Positions 1-5,584 are shown, counted from the stretch's first letter. The stretch: DNA of 8,171 nt from Planctomycetota bacterium (GCA_026418755.1 JAOAAR010000073.1:1-8171), one strand, 5' to 3'. Program-made: numbers and translations. Notes: generated from the sequence alone by a model not told the origin.

Positions 1-319
1 GCCCCGACTCATCCAATTGCTGCCTACTCATCACCTCATACGATAAAGGCAACTCAATAGGCTCTGTTTCAATCAAAGTGAAACTCGATGTCGGCGGTGG
101 CGTTCTCTCTGTCTCCTCAACCCGCTTACCCCTCACCTCAACTTTTGGCAGTTTTGTTACTTCCTCTTCTCCCTTATCCTTCGGTTTCTCCTTCCCCTCA
201 GATTTCTCATTCTCCTTTGTACCTCCTTTTTCTTCCTGCCTCTTCTCCTCCCCTATCACCGCCGAGAAAACAAAGACTAAAACCAGAGACAAGATACTAA
301 TGAACAATCCTCTTCTCAT
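1..319 (-). CDS. Probable TonB-dependent outer-membrane receptor, N-terminal part only
   Basis: Partial gene running off the left edge; about 106 residues are visible. The product begins with a clear Sec signal peptide (MRRGLFISILSLVLVFVFSA), then a Lys/Glu-rich linker (about residues 23-57). Next comes a segment like the TonB-box/plug start of TonB-dependent receptors: PKVEVRGKR, a short spacer, then LPLSYEVMSRQQLDESG, which parallels the usual 'V-TAxR ... PxSVxVIxREELExSG' pattern. Such receptors sit in the outer membrane and import siderophores, cobalamin or glycans using TonB energy. The start is fixed by an AGGAGG six nucleotides upstream, preceded by a second AGGAGG. It lies 58 bp downstream of the secreted toroid gene, so the two are probably co-transcribed. 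The barrel is outside the window, so the family call rests on the N-terminus alone. The alternative is another secreted protein with a plug-like start. Confidence 0.6.
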   Translation of the reverse strand, partial: MRRGLFISILSLVLVFVFSAVIGEEKRQEEKGGTKENEKSEGKEKPKDKGEEEVTKLPKVEVRGKRVEETERTPPPTSSFTLIETEPIELPLSYEVMSRQQLDESG

Positions 320-325
320 TCTTTT

Positions 326-340
326 CCTCCTAATCCTCCT
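326..340 (-). promoter_or_regulatory. Tandem Shine-Dalgarno sequence
   Basis: Two AGGAGG hexamers lie in direct repeat, separated by ATT, ahead of the receptor-like gene. The nearer one is 6 nt from its ATG and the farther one 15 nt. The near copy is an optimal ribosome binding site and fixes the start at 319. The second copy may add standby binding or may be chance in a purine-rich stretch. Confidence 0.55.
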
Positions 341-377
341 AACTTCCTCATCAAGACCCTTCCCTTTTGCCTCGGAA

Positions 378-1646
378 TTATTTCAACTCACTGAGTGCAC
401 GGATAGCGTATGAGAGCGATATGATTGCATAAGATGTCGAAAGTGCAGGGTCTGCCTCAAACCATCTGTCGTTCTCATTCACCCAAGAGCCATCTTCCTT
501 CTGCAACGAGACGAGTTTCTCAATCAACTCCACACCCCAGTCGTGCTTGTTGCCCTCAGAATCGACAAGATACCGCTCACCATAGTGATAAAGCGCCTTT
601 GCAAGAGTTGAATAATAATAGTATAGACCTTGTTTCGATTCGGGTCCGTAACGCTTTTCTGACATCCCTGGATTTTCGTCAAGTGTATAATTCCTCTTGA
701 CCCAGCCTATAGCCGCTTGAACACGAGCATCATCTTTGGTTACAAACGCATAAATCATACTCAAAAGCCCTGCGTAGGTCATACTGCCGTATGAAGGATA
801 TGACACTGTTCCGTCTGGATTCCTGACCGTAACATTCGAACGGAGAGCAGGACCGTATCTGAAACCTCCATCGTTTGTGTTTTTGATTCCTTCGAGTTTC
901 GCATCATTCGTCTCCGGATTGTTCTGACAGCGACTAAGGAAGACGACCGCCCGTCGCCAGACAGGATTATCTTTTGGAACTCCAGCGTCGTGAAGCGCCT
1001 GAAGAACAAACGATGTGTTCGACAAGTCAGAACGGTTCTCCTTCTTTCTGGCATCATAGCCCCAGCCGCCGTTGTTTATGTCTTCCTTCACTATCTCGTT
1101 CCAGTTCTGTGCCTTGATAAGGTACTCCACCATCGCAGCAATCTGCTGAGGATACCTCTTCTTGTCCGCTTCAGGCAAATTACAGAGAAGCGAAAGCGCA
1201 ACAGATGTTTTGTATGCAATGTGCCCCTGCCCATCGTTAATAGAACCGTCCTCTTTGAGAAACTTCATAACAAAAGCGGTCGCATTGTCAACAATGGCTT
1301 TGTAGTCGTCTCTTATAGGCGAGTTTGCAAATGCAAGCGCTACAATACTCGTTATACCTGCACCAGGAATCTTCCCAACCTGTCCTTGTTCGTTTTGAAT
1401 CTTCTTAATGTATCTTGCAGATTTCTTGAGCGCATCCAGTGCCTTTTTCTTTATTGCTTCGACATCGGTGGTCGGCATTGGCTGCTCCTTGTCTCCGCTT
1501 TGCGGCAGAATGGTGGTTAGCTGGCTCGTAGCAATGTGATTGTGGTCGGCATTGGCTGCTCCTTGTCTCCGCTTTGCGGCGGTTTCCTCTTCCCCACAAA
1601 TAGGCACAAACATCATCACCACAGTCAAAAACACCACACTCCTCAT
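378..1646 (-). CDS. Secreted alpha/alpha-toroid (squalene-cyclase/prenyltransferase repeat) protein
   Basis: A 422-residue exported protein. Residues 1-18 form a signal peptide (MRSVVFLTVVMMFVPICG). The VPIC context is not a good lipobox, so signal peptidase I cleavage is more likely. Residues 20-60 are a polar linker, and 64-422 carry the helical-pair repeats of the squalene-hopene-cyclase/prenyltransferase toroid. QW-like turns are visible at about 84-91 (QNEQGQVG), 192-197 (NGGWGY), 259-264 (DGGFRY) and 382-388 (QKEDGSW). The segment SYGSMTYAGLLSM (285-297), followed by DENPGM and YYYYSTLAKAL, resembles secreted toroid proteins common in planctomycetes. No DxDD acid motif of class II terpene cyclases is present, so catalysis is doubtful and a binding role is likelier. 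The start is supported by AGGAGAG seven nucleotides upstream. The gene is divergent from the sigma factor and is followed by the receptor-like gene. The N-terminal linker contains a 39-bp repeat read in two frames. Its ligand is unknown. Confidence 0.85.
   Translation of the reverse strand: MRSVVFLTVVMMFVPICGEEETAAKRRQGAANADHNHIATSQLTTILPQSGDKEQPMPTTDVEAIKKKALDALKKSARYIKKIQNEQGQVGKIPGAGITSIVALAFANSPIRDDYKAIVDNATAFVMKFLKEDGSINDGQGHIAYKTSVALSLLCNLPEADKKRYPQQIAAMVEYLIKAQNWNEIVKEDINNGGWGYDARKKENRSDLSNTSFVLQALHDAGVPKDNPVWRRAVVFLSRCQNNPETNDAKLEGIKNTNDGGFRYGPALRSNVTVRNPDGTVSYPSYGSMTYAGLLSMIYAFVTKDDARVQAAIGWVKRNYTLDENPGMSEKRYGPESKQGLYYYYSTLAKALYHYGERYLVDSEGNKHDWGVELIEKLVSLQKEDGSWVNENDRWFEADPALSTSYAIISLSYAIRALSELK
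1468..1506. repeat. 39-bp direct repeat, copy A
   Basis: Identical over 39 bp to 1542-1580, with start points 74 bp apart. It contains the small palindrome CCGC-TTT-GCGG near its right end. In the secreted toroid gene this copy encodes PQSGDKEQPMPTT (about residues 48-60), a different frame from copy B. Confidence 0.9.
1542..1580. repeat. 39-bp direct repeat, copy B
   Basis: Perfect second copy of the repeat at 1468-1506, directly after the signal-peptide coding region. Read from the toroid gene it gives AAKRRQGAANADH (residues 23-35). The 74-bp offset is not a multiple of three, so the two copies encode unrelated peptides. This fits a recent sequence duplication or a small dispersed element, not a protein repeat. 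Confidence 0.9.
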
Positions 1647-1668
1647 ATACCAACTCTCCTAACGCTGG

Positions 1669-1688
1669 CTTCTGAAACCCTTCAGAAG
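1669..1688 (-). promoter_or_regulatory. Perfect 8-bp inverted repeat in the 5' leader of the toroid gene
   Basis: CTTCTGAA and TTCAGAAG flank a 4-nt loop and lie 22 nt upstream of the toroid start codon, just before its ribosome binding site. As RNA it would be a small hairpin with a 4-nt loop. As DNA it is a candidate operator for a dimeric regulator. There is no U-run after it, so it is not a classical terminator. Confidence 0.5.
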
Positions 1689-1708
1689 TCTCATCCTCTC
1701 CATTCCGT

Positions 1709-1736
1709 TTAGCGCTCATCGGTCAAAAAAGGTTCA
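1709..1736 (-). promoter_or_regulatory. Candidate ECF-type promoter for the secreted toroid/receptor unit
   Basis: On the minus strand, TGAACC (1736-1731) and CGCTAA (1714-1709) are separated by 16 bp. This layout recalls the -35 'GGAAC/TGAAAC' and -10 'CGTx/TCxAA' boxes of many ECF sigma promoters. Transcription would start near 1702, giving a leader of about 55 nt that includes the 1669-1688 hairpin. It is assigned to the adjacent ECF sigma factor by proximity only, and no second instance of the motif was found in the window. Confidence 0.3.
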
Positions 1737-1768
1737 TCGGGCTGATTCTTTTTTACATTTTTTGAGAA

Positions 1769-1796
1769 TTGTTTGAATTGCGCTCGTGTTTAATCT
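1769..1796 (+). promoter_or_regulatory. Weak candidate housekeeping promoter for the sigma-factor operon
   Basis: TTGTTT and TAATCT with 16-bp spacing lie 31 bp upstream of the sigma-factor start codon, in an AT-rich stretch. The match to sigma-70 consensus is modest, and similar matches are expected by chance in AT-rich DNA. Confidence 0.25.
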
Positions 1797-1826
1797 GTTA
1801 ATGGACAGTATTAATTCGAGGACAGC

Positions 1827-2381
1827 GTGAACAATTTAAGCGATGTCGAATTGATGAACCAGATAAAGAAAGGAGAGCAAGAGGCTTTTGTATCTCTTGT
1901 TCGTCGGTATCAGCAACCTTTATTGAACTTTTTCATTCGCTTAAACGCTAATAATACTGATGCCGAAGATTTGGTACAGGAGACTTTCTTGAAACTGTTT
2001 AATTATCGTTTCAGGTATGAAAGGACGGCAAAATTCACTACCTTTCTTTACACACTGGCCTACCATTCGTGGGTTGATTACAAGAGAAAATGTGGTAAAG
2101 TTCTAACAATCGAATCAGAAATACAGAGCGATGAACATAGCGTCGTCGACTGTAACACGCCAATTCATACAAAAATTAACTTAAAAGACGCGCTTGCAAA
2201 ACTGTCTGAAGAACATCGCACAGTAATAGTTATGAGCATATATTCAGAGTTGAAGCATCAAGAGATTGCAGAGATTCTTGGTGTTCCGCTTGGTACAGTG
2301 AAATCACGCATCCATTTTGCTCTAAAACAGTTGAGGGAGATACTCTCCTATGAGCCGATTACCACACGGAACGGAAAATAA
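1827..2381 (+). CDS. ECF-family RNA polymerase sigma factor
   Basis: A 184-residue sigma-70-family protein of the extracytoplasmic-function group, containing only regions 2 and 4. Region 2 covers about residues 19-90: AFVSLVRRYQQPLLNFF, then the characteristic DAEDLVQETFLKLF (45-58) and FTTFLYTLAYHSWVDYKRK, which melt and read the -10 element. Region 4 covers about 121-175, with the helix-turn-helix HQEIAEILGVPLGTVKSRI (144-162) reading the -35 element. Length is typical for the family. Translation starts at GTG, with GAGGA a few nucleotides upstream. The downstream anti-sigma gene overlaps its 3' end by 32 nt, indicating translational coupling of sigma factor and inhibitor. Its likely targets include the divergent toroid/receptor genes. 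The exact ECF subgroup cannot be assigned by eye. Confidence 0.95.
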   Translation: MNNLSDVELMNQIKKGEQEAFVSLVRRYQQPLLNFFIRLNANNTDAEDLVQETFLKLFNYRFRYERTAKFTTFLYTLAYHSWVDYKRKCGKVLTIESEIQSDEHSVVDCNTPIHTKINLKDALAKLSEEHRTVIVMSIYSELKHQEIAEILGVPLGTVKSRIHFALKQLREILSYEPITTRNGK

Positions 2382-3738
2382 TAACCATTGTCGCTGGGAA
2401 ACGCAGGTTTCCTCCTATCTTCAAGGAGAATTATCTGAAGAAGAAAGATTACAGTTTGAAAACCACTTGAGGAGATGTTTGTATTGTCAGGAGGAACTCA
2501 CCCAAACAAAAGAATTGATACAACATCTTAAAGAGGTTTCCGAAGAGCCTCTGTTGCGCGATTTGGCGCCTGAGATTTTGAAAAAGATACCGCAAGGTGT
2601 ATGGATGACGAGCAATCGCCGAGTAAACCTTATGCGGACTCATATATTCTTTATGGTCGGGGCGGTCGCTTGCATTTTGCTTATACTGTTTAGCCTCTGG
2701 CTGGAGTTCCCCAAGAATGGAAAAAGACCAGAAAGAAATCATCTATCAAACAATCCGCTTGATGAAAAGATGGAAGAATTACTCTTGAAATCCAATGCGA
2801 TAACAGACGCAATAGATTGGTTAGTTAAAACTCAGGAGCCATCAGGTTTCTGGGATGCGAAAAAATGGGGCGGACATAAAGACTACACGGTTGGGCTGAC
2901 TGCATTGTCTCTGCTTGCTCTGCTCAACTCAGGAAAAGACTCAGATGCTACTCAGAGCATCATCGCAGTGGAGCGAGCTGTCAAGTATCTTATTAAGCAA
3001 CAAAGCGACGAGGGCTATTTTGGTCCTCAATGTGGCAGGACAATGTATAATCACGGAATCGCAACTGTGGCGCTTCTTGAATACTATGGAATCAGCAAAG
3101 ACGAGAGGTTGATAAAGCCACTCGACCGCGCCATTAAATACATCTGTACCACCCAGAAAAAAAACGGAGGATGGGGATATGTTGACGGTAAAGAAAATAC
3201 ATCCATTTCTGTATGGCCTCTGTTGGCTCTTGGCTTGGCACAAAAAATGGGCTGTAGAAGCATACAGGAAAACTTAGAAAAAGGAATCGCTTGGATAAAG
3301 TCAATGTTTGATGAGAAAGGATATGCAGGTTATAGCCAACGCGGAGACTTCCCTCTCGGACCAGAAACACTAACATCTATGGCATCTTTTCTCATCTCTC
3401 TTTATAGTGATGAAAAAGCAGATTCTCACGGATGCGAAATCGACTCCGGGGTCAAACAATCATTAGAGCAGATCGCCGCAAGAGAAGATAGCAACATCAA
3501 CTATTATCGGTGGTATTTCCTTATCCAGGCTTTGAGCACTTGCGACACACAGTCCGACAAATGGATTGATTCTTTGCAAAAAGAACTGATAAAAAGTCAA
3601 GTTAAGAAAGGAGAACATTCAGGGAGTTGGGACCCCAATGACTGCTGGGGCTCTGTGGGAGGCAGAGTATACGCAACCGCTCTTGCAACACTATCACTCC
3701 AGTTGAAAGAAGGAGCACAAATCAGACCGATACGATAG
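2350..3738 (+). CDS. Anti-sigma factor: zinc-finger ZAS domain, membrane span and extracytoplasmic alpha/alpha-toroid
   Basis: A 462-residue fusion. Residues 13-62 match the zinc-binding anti-sigma (zf-HC2/ZAS) fold: Cys14, then 'SSYLQGELSEEERLQFENHL', then His39-x3-Cys43-x2-Cys46. This domain would hold the ECF sigma factor at the cytoplasmic face. Residues about 98-119 form one hydrophobic span (IFFMVGAVACILLILFSLWLEF). Residues 150-455 carry squalene-cyclase-like toroid repeats with QW-type turns: TQEPSGFW (161-168), QQSDEGYFG (217-225), TQKKNGGWGY (268-277) and a Trp-rich SGSWDPNDCWG (424-434). No DxDD cyclase motif is seen. The expected topology is N-terminus in, toroid in the periplasm, as in FecR-like regulators but with a different sensor fold. 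The start has AGGGAGA nine nucleotides upstream. It overlaps the sigma gene by 32 nt and is related in fold to the secreted toroid across the control region. The ligand or partner is unknown. Confidence 0.88.
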   Translation: MSRLPHGTENNNHCRWETQVSSYLQGELSEEERLQFENHLRRCLYCQEELTQTKELIQHLKEVSEEPLLRDLAPEILKKIPQGVWMTSNRRVNLMRTHIFFMVGAVACILLILFSLWLEFPKNGKRPERNHLSNNPLDEKMEELLLKSNAITDAIDWLVKTQEPSGFWDAKKWGGHKDYTVGLTALSLLALLNSGKDSDATQSIIAVERAVKYLIKQQSDEGYFGPQCGRTMYNHGIATVALLEYYGISKDERLIKPLDRAIKYICTTQKKNGGWGYVDGKENTSISVWPLLALGLAQKMGCRSIQENLEKGIAWIKSMFDEKGYAGYSQRGDFPLGPETLTSMASFLISLYSDEKADSHGCEIDSGVKQSLEQIAAREDSNINYYRWYFLIQALSTCDTQSDKWIDSLQKELIKSQVKKGEHSGSWDPNDCWGSVGGRVYATALATLSLQLKEGAQIRPIR

Positions 3739-4193
3739 CGCTGGGCAAAGTTATAGAAATCTCCGCGTAGCTCTTTAAGCAGAAAGACGGAAGTGTTAAA
3801 TCGACTCTGCTGCTCTTATTAAACATTCCGTTCAGCCTCCTCGAACAGTTGCGCGAAACCGCTTTTCGTCTTATCGTCGATAGCGCAGTGAGTAGCGATG
3901 ACCAGTTTTCGAGGCTGATTGTAGAAACAGAGCCTTCTACGAAAACCTCTTGATGGAGATTTTGAAAGAGTTTTGGAGGAGTATTAGAGTTTTTCTTGGA
4001 TTTATGTTTAAAACCGGCACAACGCATCAACAATCAACCATTCTTCAATCTATTAAAGATGTAGGAATGCAGAACAAGATGTTCGTCTTCAATAATGAAG
4101 AAACAAGACAATAGACTGGTTAGGAAAAAGAACATTCTGGACTGGACTTGTCTGGTGATGCTGAGCACTCATCCACTGAAAGAAAGAGGTGAT
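3739..4193. other. Convergent intergenic region with degenerate coding-like frames
   Basis: 455 bp lie between the stop of the anti-sigma gene and the stop of the Fur-like gene, with no convincing intact gene. On the plus strand an open stretch of 60 codons (3771-3953, no good start) contains peptides such as LLEQLRETAFRLIVDSA and ends in TGATG. A 53-codon frame follows (3953-4114, MEILKEFWRSIRVFLG...), without a ribosome binding site. A third frame then reads KTIDWLGKRTFW (about 4105-4140), which resembles the AIDWLVKTQ repeat start of the upstream toroid. The succession of frames suggests decayed coding sequence, possibly a pseudogene that once followed the sigma/anti-sigma pair. A 103-codon minus-strand frame (3722-4033) begins with TTG and has no recognisable domain. 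No strong terminator with a U-run was found on either strand. Confidence 0.45.
3905..3946. repeat. Imperfect (bulged) inverted repeat
   Basis: GTTTTCG (3905-3911) pairs with CGAAAAC (3940-3946) and TAGAA (3922-3926) with TTCTA (3935-3939). The result is a 12-bp stem with an 8-nt loop and a 10-nt bulge on the left arm. There is no U-run, so it is not a standard terminator. It may be a structured transcript end, a remnant of an element, or chance. Confidence 0.3.
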
Positions 4194-4574
4194 TTACAAT
4201 GTTTCGTAGTTTTCTAAGAATACTTGCGCCCTTATCATGTCAGCAAGTCTAATGAAAGTCTCATTGTCGAGATGGAGAGAGAAAAAAGTTCTTGCTCCAT
4301 CGAAACGGCAAAAAATAAGACCGAGACTGTCAAGCGACTTCAGATAATTATAGACCGTCGCCAGTGAGACCTCTACTCCATTAGACAAACAGGCTCTGTG
4401 CAATCCACGAGGAGTATAAACGTTGCCTGTTTTTGAAAGATGCGAAAAAATCGTCACGAATTCTCTGAACGGTTTATTCAGCGCAAGTCTGCGAATACGC
4501 ATGTTGACATCAAGGTTCTCTTTACGCCGCTTGAGCCAGTATTTTTCTCTCTTTCTGTTTTCAGTAGAACCCAT
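4194..4574 (-). CDS. Short Fur-like winged-helix DNA-binding protein lacking the metal-binding domain
   Basis: A 126-residue protein with a basic N-terminus (residues 1-34, rich in Arg/Lys). Residues about 35-92 resemble the N-terminal winged helix of the Fur/PerR family: FREFVTIFSHL, then the recognition-helix signature EVSLATVYNYLKSLDSLGLI (68-87), close to the family's 'ISxATVYRTLxxLxExGLI', then a wing strand (FCRFDGARTFFSL). The C-terminal half of Fur proteins, with its HHxH and CxxC metal ligands and dimerisation domain, is missing. The protein ends about 25 residues after the wing and has only two cysteines (62 and 89), not arranged as CxxC. It is therefore probably not a metal sensor. 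The start is supported by AGGAG six nucleotides upstream. It lies 108 bp after the 76-residue gene and may be transcribed separately. Another winged-helix family is possible. Confidence 0.65.
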   Translation of the reverse strand: MGSTENRKREKYWLKRRKENLDVNMRIRRLALNKPFREFVTIFSHLSKTGNVYTPRGLHRACLSNGVEVSLATVYNYLKSLDSLGLIFCRFDGARTFFSLHLDNETFIRLADMIRAQVFLENYETL

Positions 4575-4682
4575 TTTCTGCTCCTTTCAATATATCTTTC
4601 ACACCCCATTTCTGTTTTCTTCTTCATCTTCATCTTTGTAAATCGAACGCTTAATAATAGAGAGTTCCTTATTGAAGGTTTC

Positions 4683-4913
4683 TTAAGGCGGTTGAGCGTA
4701 TTGATTGTAGGCGGTTTCAAGGAGTGCGACGAGTGCGGCTTTGATTGCATCAGGTAAAGAATCCCAGATTAGAGACAGAGTATTGATGACTTTCTGCTTA
4801 TCAGGAAGCGTGGTATCCCATTTGGTATCCGACGCAGAATCAGTTTTTACAACTTCTGTATTCTCAATAGATTGCGGCTCTGGAGGAAAAGGTTCGAGAC
4901 CTCCCGAGCCCAT
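4683..4913 (-). CDS. Hypothetical 76-residue protein downstream of rsmD
   Basis: I do not recognise this family. The start lies 3 nt after the rsmD stop, giving a TGA-CGA-ATG junction. A GAAGAAGAG purine tract about 10 nt upstream could serve as a weak ribosome binding site. Residues 1-35 are polar, Pro- and Glu-rich and look disordered (EPFPPEPQSIENTEV). Residues 37-72 look like one or two amphipathic helices (LPDKQKVINTLSLIWDSLPD, then AIKAALVALLETAYNQYA). There is no signal peptide, cysteine cluster or charged catalytic motif. The close spacing and believable composition favour a real gene translated by reinitiation, but conservation is unknown. Confidence 0.5.
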   Translation of the reverse strand: MGSGGLEPFPPEPQSIENTEVVKTDSASDTKWDTTLPDKQKVINTLSLIWDSLPDAIKAALVALLETAYNQYAQPP

Positions 4914-4916
4914 TCG

Positions 4917-5582
4917 TCAGTTCTCTTCTTCCTTCCTATTCTTTTTTTGCTTTCTCTTTTCCTTGCGGTCAAATGGGTGTTTGGTGCCAAGAACGATTCT
5001 CAAGCCTTTGCGAGCAAGGAGAGCAAACTCGGTGGTGCCGTAACTGCGGCGTCTCAGGACCTGAAACGAGTCGCTCATTTCTTCTGCGCAAGAATCTCCT
5101 TTCGAATAGCGGAGCATTGTTACTGCGTCTTCGGTTAAAAGATTCGACTCGTTGTAAAGAGAACGGATTAGGTCGAAGAGTTTGAGGCGCATTTCGGGGT
5201 CTTGGAGAAGTGCATAGGGCGGGTCAATAAAGACAACTGAGAAACTTCTATAAAGATGACGCAAAACAGGGATTATTTTGAAGACATCGTAATTGATGAC
5301 CTGAACCTTATCTTTTAGGTTCAATTTATCGGCATTCTGTTTAATTTTTTCGAGGGCTGCTCTTGAGTTTTCAACGAGAACGGCGAAAGAAGCTCCGCGG
5401 GAGAGAGAATCAAAAGAGAGGATTCCTGTTCCGGCAAAGAGGTCAAGGACGACTGAACCTTTAAGGCGATTTTTAAGGATGTTGAAGAGGGCGACGCGAA
5501 GAATGTCAGGTGCGGGGCGTGTAAGAAGCCCTGATGGGGCAAGGATTTTTCTGCCGCTCAGGTCGCCACCTGTTATCCGCAC
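4917..5582 (-). CDS. rsmD: 16S rRNA (guanine(966)-N2)-methyltransferase, RsmD family
   Basis: A 221-residue SAM-dependent methyltransferase that, by family, methylates the N2 of G966 in 16S rRNA during 30S assembly. The start is taken at GTG so that the protein opens VRITGGDLSGRKILAP, matching the family's 'MRIIGGxxxGRxLxxP' beginning. The codon lies 2 nt after the uracil-DNA-glycosylase stop, with GGAG 9 nt upstream. An ATG 60 nt earlier would add 20 residues that overlap the upstream gene and match nothing. Visible motifs: TRPAPDILRVALFNIL (21-36), SAM-binding VLDLFAGTGILSFDSLSRGA (45-64), acidic motif II ending VENS (70-73) and catalytic DPPY (120-123). The C-terminus carries an unusual run of about 20 mostly Lys/Arg/Glu residues (202-221) beyond the normal fold. 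It sits in a tight leftward operon. Confidence 0.93.
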   Translation of the reverse strand: MRITGGDLSGRKILAPSGLLTRPAPDILRVALFNILKNRLKGSVVLDLFAGTGILSFDSLSRGASFAVLVENSRAALEKIKQNADKLNLKDKVQVINYDVFKIIPVLRHLYRSFSVVFIDPPYALLQDPEMRLKLFDLIRSLYNESNLLTEDAVTMLRYSKGDSCAEEMSDSFQVLRRRSYGTTEFALLARKGLRIVLGTKHPFDRKEKRKQKKNRKEEEN

Positions 5583-5584
5583 TG

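Noticed and set aside
78..413. Plus-strand Ser/Pro/Phe-rich frames near the left edge
   Set aside because: They are antisense to the signal peptide and Lys/Glu-rich linker of the receptor-like gene, which has a tandem Shine-Dalgarno sequence and a recognisable plug start.
990..1520. Plus-strand open frame of 176 codons
   Set aside because: It is fully antisense to the secreted toroid gene, is Arg/Leu/Val/Cys-rich without domain features, and has no ribosome binding site. The minus-strand protein has clear family motifs.
1405..1719. Minus-strand frame of 104 codons over the toroid N-terminus
   Set aside because: It reads the 39-bp repeat and neighbouring sequence in another frame and has no signal peptide. 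It loses to the frame with a signal peptide, a Shine-Dalgarno sequence and toroid repeats.
1801..1830. Nine-codon ATG frame whose stop overlaps the sigma-factor GTG (possible leader peptide)
   Set aside because: No ribosome binding site precedes it and the peptide MDSINSRTA has no regulatory pattern. It is most likely chance.
3722..4033. Minus-strand 103-codon frame in the convergent gap
   Set aside because: It has a TTG start without a good ribosome binding site, Ser/Asn/Arg-rich composition and no domain, and it overlaps the anti-sigma 3' end. The plus-strand frames look more protein-like.
4199..4252. Short plus-strand frame MFRSFLRILAPLSCQQV with an AGAGGTGA upstream
   Set aside because: The spacing is attractive, but it is 17 codons long and antisense to the 3' end of the Fur-like gene. 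Nothing supports expression.
4660..4682. Short inverted repeat CCTT-ATTG-AAGG after the 76-residue gene as a terminator
   Set aside because: A 4-bp AT-rich stem is too weak, and no U-run follows on the transcribed strand.
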